Assembly (NCBI GenBank): GCA_947247005.1
Contig: OX365945.1
Coordinates: forward strand, 12,778,501 to 12,842,500
DNA length: 64,000 nucleotides
Direction of reading: 5' to 3'
Source: Spisula solida
Lineage: Eukaryota; Mollusca; Bivalvia; Venerida; Mactridae
The notes below the pieces were generated by a model. That model made no database searches, had not been told where the DNA came from, and was given only the letters and a program-made list of their open reading frames with translations. A program made the translations under genes and the position numbers. Within the stretch, counting starts at the first letter, position 1, and each line of letters begins with the position of its first letter. Positions 47,296 through 59,290 of the stretch are shown piece after piece.

Positions 47296-47349
47296 CAGTC
47301 GGACGAAGAATTAGATGCCTGTTTTGCCAATCTCGACGGGACCCTGAGC

Positions 47350-47660
47350 ATATGTTTAATTTTCTTGGTCGGAAGTGTGTTGGGCGCTTCTTCGTTTTAA
47401 GTTTTCTTACAGCTAAAACTAGGCATTATAGTCCTTTTGCTGTGGAAACTGGGTCATTCAACTAGTTATAATTTATTTTACTTTTCGACAGCTTGGACTT
47501 GGGCGGATCTGCGCTTGTTTAGTTGGGTATTGTGTCTTTATGTGTTTATTGTTTCCTGTGCTCGGTTGGTTCAGTTGGGCACTGTGTTTTGTGTGTTTTT
47601 AATGTTTTTGGTGCTCGGCTGGTTAAGTTGAGTGCTGCCTTCCCTGTCTGACTTAATATA
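47350..47660 (+). repeat. Interspersed repeat 'GCTCGGCTGGTTAAG', plus-strand copy
   Basis: Matches the complement of 12895-13200. Within it a ~70-bp unit repeats: GTGCTCGGTTGGTTCAGTTG near 47557 and GTGCTCGGCTGGTTAAGTTG near 47610, each preceded by a GTGT-TTTATGTTT stretch. Confidence 0.7.
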
Positions 47661-47856
47661 GTCTTTTTACCTGAGTTTTTATTGGTGGCTATTTTTTTCT
47701 ATATAGTGTCCGTGATGACCTTATGCTATAGGTTCCCTATAGATCTGTGTGGAGAGGTGATGTAAACATGACATTTAAAGTAACGTTATTCAAAGTATCT
47801 TCTTATTTACATATTTATTTCAGTAAAGGTTAATGTTTGGGATGCTCTTTACAATG

Positions 47857-48915
47857 TAATCAGCATAATTAACAACTACACCATCCCTCAAACCATGTGT
47901 TCCTCTCCCTGATAATAGTCTGCAAGTAAAACCATCTGTTTATTGAATAATACAGTATTTATCACTGAAGTAAGGTTCATTCTAGAGACAATTGGACTGG
48001 TCTGGTCAAATCAAACCAGTCAATCACGGATACAGACTTGACATTGTCTCAAGGCAAAAGTCACTGATTCACATTGTTGTGTCCAAAGTGTTAACATTAT
48101 TGCTGTATGCTGCTATTTCTGTATTTTATTTAGTTCGTGGTATTGGGACATTTAAGACTGTTGTCTATTGGTATATCATATTAATTTGGACATATGTTCA
48201 AAGTCACCATTTGTCGAGCCCATTAAAGTACACATATACGATACAGTCTTTTAAGAACCGCTTTTGTCGAGTTAACATTGTTTCGTTCAATTACCCTACA
48301 AAATAATTCAGCATTACCATTACCCGCAAGGATATACTCGTACATTGATGGCAAGCTCGTTTCAGCTGCAATAGCTAAACACTTCAGCGACCTTGTGCAG
48401 ACCCATCCTCACAACTTTTTCTCAAAATATAAATGCTGTTATCACTTAGGATTGGTTCTCATGTAACTCCATGTGTTTCATGTCAACGTAACATTAAAGA
48501 AATGCAGAAAAAAATTAAAAGTCATATATTTCGTTTCCGTCAAGAATACGACCAGCCTGGTCAGTACAACATCAAACTGTGCGTGTCAGAATGCATCTAA
48601 ATTAAAGAAATCCATTTCGACTTTTTGTAGAAATTAAAAAAAAATGAAATTCAGTTACTCGTCTTTGTGAAAATATTCCTTTTTGCATTTTGTGGGATGT
48701 TTTAATGGGTAAAACCTTTTTTTAGAACTGCGTTTTTGTAAACAATTTACGTACTCATTATAGTGATGTTTCTACTGCATGGCCTGTTATTAAAAGTAGA
48801 GCATTGGTCACTGCGTGTCATTAAAAAATATCATTTGTCAAAATCCAAACCAGATTATTAATTAACAGGGGTTAGATGATTAAAGATGTTTTAGGACGGA
48901 AATCTCGGAAATAAA
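47857..48915. repeat. Paralogue of 14424-15475
   Basis: Direct-orientation match described under the earlier copy. This copy keeps a 104-codon plus-strand frame (47992-48306) that is shifted by one base in the other copy, so I treat it as non-coding. Confidence 0.8.
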
Positions 48916-49659
48916 TTTCAGCGAAACCGGACTAAGTGACTTTATATAGTATATCTACTAATAAAAAGGTTTAGAAAGGCTTTTAAATTAAAAAAAAAAA
49001 GTCATGCTCTTTGATTAAATTTAAAGTACTTGGAAAATATAGTTATTTGTCTTAGATTTATTTTTTCTAATAGTTTATGTTGAAATAACTTCTGTTGTTG
49101 CCATGGTGATCATATTACTTTCTTAAAGAGCAAAGACGAGGGGTTAATTGTTATAAACGGTAGCTGCTTTTCTCTCAAAGCAAACATTCATGATTTTGAT
49201 ACGTTTTATCAAAATAGGAATATAATTGTAAAATGTGAAATTGTTTGAAAATTTTAAGTAAAAATGGATGAATCCTTGGTTTGTGAAATGCTAAAATACT
49301 AAAAGTACATTCTGATACAATGTATAAACAACATACCAAATATGTATGAAATTCAGACGCTACAATAAGAAATGTAGTAGATAATTATATAGAAATAGCT
49401 TTCACACAAGTGTCTCCCACACTGCTGTTTAAAAGCAGATGGACTGATTGGAAAGGACGGGAAACATTACAAAGGTGTGGAAACTATCATGCTTTGCTAC
49501 AAACTGTCCATGTTTATAATGTCTGGATGTCAGACGGGGGTGTTACATCATATAGCATTCAATATAGGTCACTCGGCAACATCTGGGTTAATTAAGTGTC
49601 TTCAGAATGTTCAGTATTATTCGTGCGGCTGCAGGGATTTACCATTTACTCAGGATTAT

Positions 49660-49865
49660 TCTTAAACTGTTTTATAGCTGAAACAAGGACATGCAGCTTT
49701 TGTATAACTGAAAATCAGCATTCAGTGGTTTAGTTTAGTTCAGTTCAGTGGTGTGTTGGGCATTGTGCCGTGTACTTGTGATATGTGATGTTTTTTATGT
49801 TTACTGTGCTCGGCTGTTTAAGTTGAGTGCTGCCTCACGTGTCCGATTTTCTATAATATGTTGTA
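49660..49865 (+). repeat. Third copy of the 'GCTCGGCTG' interspersed repeat
   Basis: TTTATAGCTGAAACAAGG, GTGTGTTGGGCATTGTGCCG and GTGCTCGGCTGTTTAAGTTG followed by AGTGCTGCCTCACGTGTCC belong to the family at 47350-47660. The copy sits inside the paralogous block. The first block has nothing comparable at this position. Confidence 0.6.
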
Positions 49866-49889
49866 TACCATCTACATTGTAGGTGAGTT

Positions 49890-50054
49890 ATGCGAAACTG
49901 TCACTTAAGCTTATGCAATAATCAGAAATGGGATAAAGGATTAAGTTATTGGAGGATGCCACATATACACGTTGCCAATGTAGAATCTTATGATGAGGTA
50001 ACTTCTGATAATTGGAAAGGAACATGTGTTTTGCTGACAGATGTCTTTAAATAA
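49890..50054 (+). CDS. 54-codon frame paralogous to 17521-17706 (low confidence)
   Basis: From the ATG (MRNCHLSLCNNQKWDKGLSY...) to a TAA shared with the earlier copy. The aligned tails are MPHIHVANVESYDEVTSDNW here and MPHIHIDRQYLMVKLLYDNL there, followed by KGT-VLL. An AG|GTGAGT splice-donor-like motif lies just before the ATG at 49881-49888. The protein is too short to classify, and neutral evolution is not excluded. Confidence 0.2.
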   Translation: MRNCHLSLCNNQKWDKGLSYWRMPHIHVANVESYDEVTSDNWKGTCVLLTDVFK

Positions 50055-50895
50055 AAGTTCAAAAGACAATTACATACAGTTTTAAATAACTAAATCAGAA
50101 AGCTTGCAAGTATGTTCTTCTATTTTATATACGAGGTCTGCCAAAATCTTCAACCAATCCAAACCTGATTTGTTTCGGATAGAGCAAAACTTATTTCGAA
50201 AATCTTTTTATATATAAATGACAGTTTCTATTTATTTGTCAATGAATAAACCATGTTGCCCAACGATGAAGATCACTTCAATTATTCTAGACGAAACTCT
50301 GTACCTATTGAATGTAACTAGGACGCTATGAAAAATGAAAGCAAATGTTTGTTTTCTATTTGGCTGGATATCAGAACACAATAGTCTAACAATTTCGATA
50401 ATTTCGACGAGCTTCAATGATTTTACCATGTAATGACAGAGTTCATACAAAAGGCAAAAACTATATAACATTAAAGCGAAACTATTGTCACATCATCTTA
50501 TACGGAATGTCTAACTTCATATATCATTAAATGATGGAATAACATTATACAAATCATAACGAGAATCTCAGCAGATAAAAGGGCAATTAGGTAACACAAG
50601 AGAGAGATTGCTGTCTGGCAGACAGTTCACATTGATTACACATCGTCTGGTCAACACATTGCGTGTACCAATAAAGAAATGGCTATTGCAAATTAATGCT
50701 AAATTCAATAACAGAGGCACCACAATAGGATTGCTAGTTCGTCGTATAGTACATAACGCATGTCTTCACGTTGTTAGCGAACAAAGTTTCACGGGAACAC
50801 AGCAGGTGTTTTTTTACTTCAAACCGAAGACTTTATTTCAAAGTTATTCTAGAAATCATTCAGATTTGATTGTGAAGAGATAAGACAGGAAGCTG

Positions 50896-51809
50896 GTATT
50901 CTCATAGATATTGGCTATTGATTTTATAATGTATGTATTATCATATACATTCAGTATAAGATTATTTTGTATTTACAAAAGTTGATTATAATATTATGTA
51001 TGTACGAGTATGTAGAATAAATGCTCCGGAACAAGTTACGTAGTTTCAGTATTCTTAAGATTGGTCTGGTGTCCAGAGTTGAACAACTTTGTGTGTTACG
51101 GATCCACGATTCCTACACATGATCAATATAGCACAGCCTATGACGAATCGGTTGCTTAAACATATTGAAATAATTTGGTGATGGTCGGACATTTGCCTGG
51201 TTATAGAAAGTATATTGTATGTTGAAATGATAACCATATGGGAAGAACATATCTCCTGTATAATATCCTTCGGTATAATACATGTACTGTTACACGTAAT
51301 TTGTTATAAATAATTCTAACACTTTCTGTATTTTGCTCCATGCAAACGTATAGAGCTGTAGCGTTATCTAATATACAGTATATCACGGTAGAATTTCGGC
51401 TGTTTAATTTATCTCCCGCGTATAATTCGCGATTTTCATCAATGAAATTTACGTACTGTTTATGTCATGACGTCATGAATTGTGACGTCGCCGTAGAGCG
51501 CGACGTTTTGCGTAAATTTCTTTTCGTAGCGTTTCTGTTTATTTATTCGATTATATTTATATTCTAGCAACATTTTATTGCATGTATCAATTCATATGCG
51601 TAAACGTGAAATACGTAATTGGACGTTGGCGTTAAATAAGCATCAGTTTGGCGACAAATAAAGATAATAGTAAAGCTTAAAAATCCAGGGGCGTACGTTA
51701 CGATTCTTTGAACAGCGGAAGTTGTCTATAGCAACATGATAAATAACTCACCAACTTCGCAAACAAAATAGTCCGTTTAAATTTGTACAAGTTACACGTG
51801 TTAGAATGC
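50896..51809. promoter_or_regulatory. Unremarkable stretch with a 14-bp CRE palindrome at 51465-51478
   Basis: TCATGACGTCATGA is a perfect palindrome containing the full CRE TGACGTCA, followed at once by GTGACGTCGCCG and CpG-rich sequence to about 51540. A cluster of CRE-like sites in a small GC-richer patch could mark a regulatory element. No adjacent gene is visible. Confidence 0.3.
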
Positions 51810-51936
51810 AAATAGATCGCTGTTTTGCGTGATATACCGGTGAATAGATAACGGTTTGTCGTAATTAATTCCTACGCATATGAACTCTAAACCGTTATCT
51901 ATTCACCGGTATATCACGCAATACAGCGATCTATTT
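51810..51936. repeat. Near-perfect 48-bp inverted repeat with a 31-base spacer
   Basis: The left arm (51810-51857) begins AAATAGATCGCTGTTTTGCG and ends AGATAACGGTTT. The right arm (51889-51936) is its complement with a single mismatch. A transcript would fold into a stem of about 48 bp. No flanking target duplication was seen. It could be a foldback MITE, paired ends left by an internal deletion, or a recent palindromic duplication. Confidence 0.9.
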
Positions 51937-52216
51937 CCTAAATAAACATAATAGTAACAGACAAACTAATTGCTGCAAAAATGGATTAAACTACGACTTA
52001 CGGTAATTCCCAACTCTTAATTTTCAAACACCTAATTTTTATGAAGAACACACTCATGATAGTGATTGTGCAAACCCATAACAGTTTTGCTCGGCTAGTT
52101 TTCAAGATATTTTTAGATTTTGGGGAACCCCCTAAAAACTGATATTTTCATTTTCCGAAAAAGTTTGACATTTAATTACATGAAACTTGGCATGCACGAA
52201 ATCATACGGAATCACA

Positions 52217-52304
52217 CGATAACGTTTGTTTTGGACTATGCATGTTATGTGTATTTTTAACGATAACGTTTGTTTTGGACTATGCATGTTATGTGTATTT
52301 TTAA
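52217..52304. repeat. Perfect 44-bp tandem duplication
   Basis: Two identical 44-bp units start at 52217 and 52261 (each begins CGATAACGTTTGTTTTGGAC). Zero differences imply a very recent event or an assembly artefact. Confidence 0.95.
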
Positions 52305-52345
52305 ATGATAGTTTAAAATATGTGATTTTTCATTTTTAAGGTATA

Positions 52346-53681
52346 CGAGGGCTGTTCAAATTGGAATGCAACTAAGCCCGTATATTTTTTTCCTTAATAG
52401 ACTCTATTGAAACTAGCCTTTGAACCTATTGCAGTATTCATCTCCGGTATATATGCCAAGTTTCATTCAGATATTCCATATTTAAAATGCGATTTTATTA
52501 TCATTCATAGGGTCACTGTGTATATACTGGACACGTGCCAAACCGAGATCTTAACGTATCTGATATTTCTTCCGACATTGCAATTTAAGAGTCGTTTGAA
52601 ACAAATAAAGATCACAAGGGACATTGCCTGACAAATCAGGATGGTCGGAAAGCTCAAGAACCTTCACGCTTCTCAGAAAGTCGCGTTAATGGCTGCTGCA
52701 GGTGGAGGCCCATTGCTCTGCAATAGCATGTCATACTTCAAACATGTGCTTTGAGAGCGATTGTCGGAGTATTTCTTCAATTTCTGAAGGAATCTTGCTT
52801 TTTCAAGCTTGGCATTTACCCATTGTCTATTTTATACATCAAATGTAATGGTAGAAACTTGGTTTATATATAGAAAAAGATGTACATTTCTGCTGACGCC
52901 CATGGTGGGTTTTGCAATGCATACTTTTGTTCTGTGTTTGCTGGCCCATATTAGTTTAAGGATCTGTCGCATGGGTGAAAAAATCAACCCGTGTCTCGTT
53001 TATGGTCATTACATTTGCAAACGGTCGACCTTTTTATCTAGAAACTGGTTTCAACTATTTTGTGGACAGTTTGCAAGGGCATGTGTGCTGGCGTCTCTAA
53101 GCAGATAGGGGTCTCCAAAGTGTACTTATCGTCCTAATTTTTTTAATATGTTTGATAATTGTATGAATAGCTCCTAATGGTGTGCCAACACATTGAGCTA
53201 CTTGCCTAATTGTAAATATTCCACCAGTTTCCAAAACAAATATGATTTTCGCAACCGTTTTTATAGTATATTGCGGTATTTGGATGGCGTTCATGGGGTT
53301 CCTTTCCAAATAAAATTACACCACTTTTAAATTGCGTAAACTATCAAGTAGATGATTAAAAAGACTTATCATACCACCATTTCACCAAACATGTTATGTA
53401 AAATATTGTATTTGCTCCCGCATTAAAAAAACAACGATTCTTAAATAGGACCGAATTTGGTCAGAAAAAAGTGACATTTTTCCAATAATTTAAGCATTAG
53501 TATACACGAGTAGACAGTGTTAAATGACGTATTGTTACAGCTACACTCAATGGATTTTAAAAGGTGAGGTATCAATTTAAAGCTAATTCAATGTTCTTTG
53601 ATAAGCAGCTTACTATTCTTAAAAAATCATTGATACAAGAAAGATATAGCTTCACTTGCATTCCAATTTGAACAACCCTCG
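52346..53681 (-). pseudogene. Decayed mariner-like transposon and transposase
   Basis: The TIRs CGAGGGCTGTTCAAATTGGA and CGAGGGTTGTTCAAATTGGA (inverted) bound a 1,336-bp element with TA at both sides. On the minus strand 53309-53097 encodes the second helix-turn-helix of a mariner transposase (FTIRQVAQCVGTPLGAIHTI, then a KISARW-like segment). Around 52980-52830 come ILKLIWASKH, CIAKPTMGV and NVHLFL, the region after the first catalytic aspartate. Around 52640-52580 comes VPCDLYLFQ, the third catalytic region, with its aspartate kept. Several stops and frame changes separate these pieces, so no functional enzyme is made. The first HTH is not evident. The length is normal for mariner. Confidence 0.8.
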
Positions 53682-53719
53682 TACGAAAAAAATAGTTGAA
53701 CAACATACTTTTTTCGTAC
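53681..53719. repeat. 12-bp hairpin beside the mariner end
   Basis: GTACGAAAAAA ... TTTTTTCGTAC forms a stem across about 16 bases, overlapping the right TA of the mariner. It may be a worn end of another element. Confidence 0.5.
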
Positions 53720-54340
53720 ATGCAACCAGTAGAGTAACTATTATAGAAGTTTTATCCCAAATGTCGTGGCAGTTGCTCGGCTAGATTATTTTAATTGACA
53801 CTTTAGTGATTTCGGAAATGTCGAAAACCAGGAGAGTTTACAAAATACATTAACGTTTTGAATACGTTGTATCCAGTTTTCGTGATAATTTATTTTTGAA
53901 AAATGTGTATATTTAAAGATGAGCCCATGCTCTTTTGAATTAGCTAGTCTATATTCTTACGAAATAAATACAAAAGAACATTCCTCTAAAGTAGTCGGGA
54001 TGCTTGCTAAACAAATATTAAAACTTGGATACAATGTTGTGTGGGCGCATTACATTACGTTTCACATACGTTGTAGCTAGTATTCGCGAGTATTGGTGTT
54101 TCAACGTTTGGAATAAATTGCACATAAAATTTCAGCTATAACTGTATTCTGCAAGCTTATTATAGTATAATATAGTTATAACTTTACAGTAAATTCGCGA
54201 TTGTAAGACATGAGAACATGCTGACACATCAATTTTAAGTTTTTCGTACTATTTCATCATGGTAGTCAGGCGCTTTCAATACGTCTTATTTACACCGATT
54301 TCTAAACTTCCGCTCAACTGAAGAGTTGGGAATCACCTTA

Positions 54341-57308
54341 ATTCAGCAGCTGCAAAATGGTGAAAAAGGAAGCAGTAATTCAGTCAAATATCCGTGTTGT
54401 ATTCATTGCACTGTGTATCTCACAGGAAACATCGTAGTCATATCTCATGCAATCACCTCACCCAAGTTTTCCTCTATGAAATCAGTTAGTGTTGTTTAAG
54501 GTAACACTTGAGATATTTTTTATTATTATGATAAATGTTTTCATACTGTATGTCATTCGTTGTGGGGGTCAGTTTATATAGGCTTACATGAAATTGCCTT
54601 TCTGTGAATACTGATGATACGTTCGTGTATCTTGTTTGCAGCCACTATATGGCTTGAATTGTCTGTGTATAAAAGTATGTTATTAATTATATAGTAAGTT
54701 GGAATATTCCTCTGGTAACTGTATCATTAATAGGGTGTTAATTAAATTTTTGTTATCTTAAAAAGACACATTATCAATAATACAATTACCTGTGGACGAT
54801 TCATGTAATAACCTAACCCTTACACTGTATACAACTACATTGTGTAGTAACAAACGGAATTGGAAACATTGTGAAAATAATAGTTTGTACTGGGGTTTAT
54901 GTACACAGGAATAAATAAATGTACCATTGATTAGATGAAGGAAACAGAGTCATCTTATGGAAAAGTTGTAGTGCCAAATCATTAGTTATACTGATCCACA
55001 CACAAACGATATGAAGAAGCACAATTGTAGGTCATGTACATTTATTTTTGATGATTGTCAAGATATCATCAGCAGTTACGATGATTACTGGTCATATTGT
55101 TGCGATTAAATCAAGCGTATAATACATGTTACATTATAGAAATAAATCAATGGTCATACCACATTGCTTTATTGTCTGAATTACGCCATTAATAGAGTCC
55201 GGTCCAAAGTTATGACCTAATATACATTGGATATAAAGAATGGCAAATATTAAGCATAATATGATTGGCATAATGGATGTGATGCCAATGACGACTTTTG
55301 TTGTCATTTGTCGTCGATTCCGTAAGTAAATCGTGCTTTATCTTTGTTTTGTAATGCGTTTGAAACGAAATCATGCCGACCACCGTAACGGGCCTGGGCG
55401 CTAGCTGCAGACCCAAGTTAGTTTCCCCAGAAATATCTTGATTGAGGTGAACGCTCGCTTCAAATGCGATTTTTGTTATCATACCCGGTCTATAATATTT
55501 CAAATTTCTGCTGTTTTGCGTAGTTTATTGCTGATTAATGGGATCAGTTCCATTTTTACGTTATTTTAATGGGTTCGCTTAACAGTGAACGAGTGAGACC
55601 AATGACTGTAATTAAACGTCCCCTCATATTATAAATAGTTGAAGTAGGTTTTGTTATCATTAATTTTGTGTATATCAACAACATTGCGACTGGGGAAACG
55701 TGACGTCAATGTGATGTATACGTACATACAATTATTTCAATTTACTCGACTCGTTCAATTTACTCGGTTTTCAATAATGCCATAATTCATAAATACAATA
55801 GTTTGCTAGTTTTTCAAGGTGACCGCTAGATGCCCTTATTAACTTTTCTTGTATCTCTTAATTGGCTATCCTAAATTTGCATTATACGTCAAATTATGGG
55901 TACCTTCTATCCCGCGACATTGGCATCTTTACTAAAGCAGATATTCTGAGATTTGTACAGCATGTATTTTTGCCTTTTCGTGTCTTATATGTCAATGATA
56001 AAGATGTCAACGTGCTGGTAACCGGAGAGCCTTTTTTCCGTAATGAGGCTTTTTGTTAACAGTCGGGGTCTGGTAGTTATTTATAGAGGTTTAAACCCCA
56101 TGTATAATGCTTTTTGAATCACAGTTTCTAACCATCCGTACCCAACGTAAATTATCGATTGTCTTAACATGGTGGACTATTCTGGTTTACATAGAGAATA
56201 CACTAATTGAGATTTACAATAAATGTAACTAAATATACATCACCCAAAAGTTCTAAACCACCACTATATTAATGTATAATACTTTCGTTAATACGGCACG
56301 TACTCTCATGATAATTTGCATACCAATACTTGAATAATACGTGCATTTTATTATTGATTCGATTTGGCAGAACAACGGCCATGTTACTCGTTATAGACGT
56401 GTTGCGTAATGAAATAAATTCTACAAAGTCACAACATATTTCACCCAAATTGTTCATGAACACGTGCATATCGCAACGCAATAAGTACGTGTTCATTAAC
56501 ATTTAGCACAACCGATGGCTGACCTCCCAGAAAAACACATTCATTGACGCAAAACGAACTTGGATGAAGTGTAAGAATCTTACAACAAAATTTCACAAAG
56601 GCTTTTTCAATGAAATGTCAATTTTGCAATTTTTGCTTGAGTATTGATTTTCAAAATTTTAAGGTCTGTGTATGAAATAACGGAAATAATCATTAAAATA
56701 ACAATTACAAACGAAATAGAAAATCATGTTTGGTAATAAAAAGCAAAACCAAGAGCTGCAACTTTATTGAAGCTGATGACATCCTGACAGGTCAACCGTG
56801 ATCTGTTTGTGACAATTTCAACATGTTAGGTGTGTTCGCGTAGGAAAATCTTTACTAACATCAAAACCGAACATGAACATGTGCTTTTCGACGCGCATGC
56901 ATTACACGTGTAAATTATGCTAGATTATGTAACAAGTCTAAAACGGTGAATTAGACCGTAAGTAGGCCAAAATTAACAAATATAAAAATTGCGTTTATCA
57001 CCTGTAAAACCAACTATTACCGAAAATTCAAAGAAGAATTAGACTTAAAAAATTACTCTACAACGCGCGCTTCGATATTTTGTGAATCGATTTGAATAAA
57101 AGGCTGTCAGCCTTTTATTGACGACAACGATATTTAGTTATTCTTGAAATTTGTTTTCCTACTTCCACGTGTCAATTTGTCCCAAGTGGATCAAACGCTG
57201 TCAGCCATATGCAGAGAGTATTACATTTTCTATGAAATATTCAAATGAAGTTACATGCAAGTTGTGCCAAGAACATACAAGTAATTTAAAAATAAAACAT
57301 TCATTAAG
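54341..57308. other. No gene supported
   Basis: About 3 kb of AT-rich sequence. 54817-54900 resembles 18481-18590 (see there). Frames at 55210-55503 and 55862-56059 are short and have no recognisable domain. Confidence 0.45.
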
Positions 57309-58865
57309 TTGAACAGCTGTATTTCAGACATCTGGTCTACCAATGTTGGCCAGTATTCAAGTCAGCTGGATTTCAGACATCTGGCCTACCAATGTTGGCC
57401 AGTATTCAAGTCAGCTGGATTTCAGACATCTGGTCTACCAATGTTGGCCAGTATTCAAGTCAGCTAGATTTCAGACATCTGGTCTACCAATGTTGGCCAG
57501 TATTCAAGTCAGCTGGATTTCAGACATCTGGTCTACCAATGTTGGCCAGTATTCAAGTCAGCTGGATTTCAGACATCTGGTCTACCAATGTTGGCCAGTA
57601 TTCAAGTCAGCTGGATTTCAGACATCTGGTCTACCAATGTTGGCCAGTATTCAAGTCAGCTGGATTTCAGACATCTGGTCTACCAATGTTGGCCAGTATT
57701 CAAGTCAGCTAGATTTCAGACATCTGGTCTACCAATGTTGGCCAGTATTCAAGTCAGCTGGATTTCAGACATCTGGTCTACCAATGTTGGCCAGTATTCA
57801 AGTCAGCTGGATTTCAGACATCTGGTCTACCAATGTTGGCCAGTATTCAAGTCAGCTGGATTTCAGACATCTGGTCTACCAATGTTGGCCAGTATTCAAG
57901 TCAGCTGGATTTCAGACATCTGGTCTACCAATGTTGGCCAGTATTCAAGTCAGCTGAATTTCAGACATCTGGTCTACCAATGTTGGCCAGTATTCAAGTC
58001 AGCTGGATTTCAGACATCTGGTCTACCAATGTTGGCCAGTATTCAAGTCAGCTGGATTTCAGACATCTGGTCTACCAATGTTGGTCAGTATTCAAGTCAG
58101 CTGGATTTCAGACATCTGGTCTACCAATGTTGGTCAGTATTCAAGTCAGCTGGATACATCTGGTCTACCAATGTTGGTCAGTATTCAAGTCAGCTGGATA
58201 CATCTGGTCTACCAATGTTGGTCAGTATTCAAGTCAGCTGGATACATTTGGTCTACCAATGTTGGCCAGTATTCAAGTCAGCTGGATTTCAGACATCTGG
58301 TCTACCAATGTTGGTCAGTATTCAAGTCAGCTGGATTTCAGACATCTGGTCTACCAATGTTGACCAGTATTCAAGTCAGCTGGATACATCTGGTCTACCA
58401 ATGTTGGTCAGTATTCAAGTCAGCTGGATTTCAGACATCTTGTCTACCAATGTTGGTCAGTATTCAAGTCAGCTGGATTTCAGACATCTGGTCTACCAAT
58501 GTTGGCCAGTATTCAAGTCAGCTGGATTTCAGACATCTGGTCTACCAATGTTGGTCAGTATTCAAGTCAGCTGGATACATCTGGTCTACCAATGTTGGTC
58601 AGTATTCAAGTCAGCTGGATACATCTGGTCTACCAATGTTGGTCAGTATTCAAGTCAGCTTGATTTCAGACATCTTGTCTACCAATGTTGGCCAGTATTC
58701 AAGTCAGCTGGATTTCAGACATCTGGTCTACCAATGTTGGCCAGTATTCAAGTCAGCTGGATTTCAGACATCTGGTCTACCAATGTTGGCCAGTATTCAA
58801 GTCAGCTGGATTTCAGACATCTGGTCTACCAATGTTGGCCAGTATTCAAGTCAGCTGAATTTCAC
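57309..58865. repeat. Minisatellite of 49-bp units with a 44-bp variant, about 32 copies
   Basis: The unit is TTGGCCAGTATTCAAGTCAG, CTGGATTTCAGACATCTGGT and CTACCAATG. CAATG anchors run from 57341 to 58830: 25 intervals of 49 bp and 6 of 44 bp. The 44-bp form lacks five bases (GGATTTCAGACATC becomes GGATACATC). It occurs only in the right half (anchors 58125-58257, 58355-58399, 58546-58634), together with GGTCAG or GACCAG in place of GGCCAG. No spacer-like unique sequence separates units. The consensus has no stop codon in any plus-strand frame, which creates overlapping frames up to 448 codons. Confidence 0.97.
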
Positions 58866-59059
58866 TACTCGATATTTTATTCAAGGGTTCGATTAGGTGT
58901 CTTTGTCATTTTTTCACTTCCGAACAATATTTAATCATTCTCGAAATTGATAACATATACAATCATCTGCTTTGGAAAACCATGTTTACTGAATCTATTT
59001 GCGGACTGCTAAAAATAGACAAAACTAGATACTATTTACAGCTCAGGCTAGGTCATCGA

Positions 59060-59290
59060 GTTTTAAATAGCAGAAACTACATTTAGGTATTATAGGTTTT
59101 GACAGCTTGAATTGGACTTTCTTCTTTTTGACAGCTGAACCTTTCAGCCGATTAGTTGATTTTCTCGTTAAGTTATGTGATGAACATTATGTCGTGTATT
59201 TGTGGTATGTGATGTTTTTATGTGTTCTGTGCTCGACAGATTAGGTTGAGTGCTACCATCCCTATCCGATTATATATAATCTTTAAGAGC
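59060..59290 (+). repeat. Fourth copy of the 'GCTCGGCTG' interspersed repeat
   Basis: GTATTATAGG, TTTGACAGCTTG, TTTGTGGTATGTGATGTTTT and TGTGCTCGACAGATTAGGTT followed by GAGTGCTACCATCCCTATCC place this stretch in the family at 47350-47660, at lower identity. It begins about 200 bp after the minisatellite. Confidence 0.55.

Larger units (their letters stand above)
49285..50895. repeat. Paralogue of 16930-18336
   Basis: Direct-orientation match, lacking the 17217-17471 MITE. It has its own insertion at about 50130-50340 beginning with a mariner-type end, TACGAGGTCTGCC (50140), whose partner end I could not find. Confidence 0.8.
52003..54337. mobile_element. Possible PIF/Harbinger-like element split by a mariner
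   Basis: GGTAATTCCCAACTCTT (52004-52020) and its inverted partner GGTGATTCCCAACTCTT (complement of 54321-54337) match at 16 of 17 positions. TTA stands next to both ends (52000-52002, 54338-54340), as in PIF/Harbinger target sites. Removing the inserted mariner leaves about 1 kb without coding capacity but with short internal direct repeats (TTGCTCGGCTAG near 52090 and 53773). The family assignment is inference. Confidence 0.5.

Noticed and set aside
47992..48306. 104-codon hydrophobic frame
   Set aside because: The paralogous copy at 14.5 kb has a one-base shift within it and later stops. No family resemblance.
57309..58865. CRISPR-array-like regularity
   Set aside because: There are no unique spacers between repeats, the units are directly contiguous, and the sequence is eukaryotic.
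57588..58934. 448-codon open frame, plus overlapping frames of 272, 204, 176 and 106 codons
   Set aside because: They are all produced by the 49/44-bp minisatellite, whose unit has no stop in any plus-strand frame. The peptide is the same array read in rotating frames. A stop-free 49-mer is not rare (roughly one in ten by composition-free reckoning).
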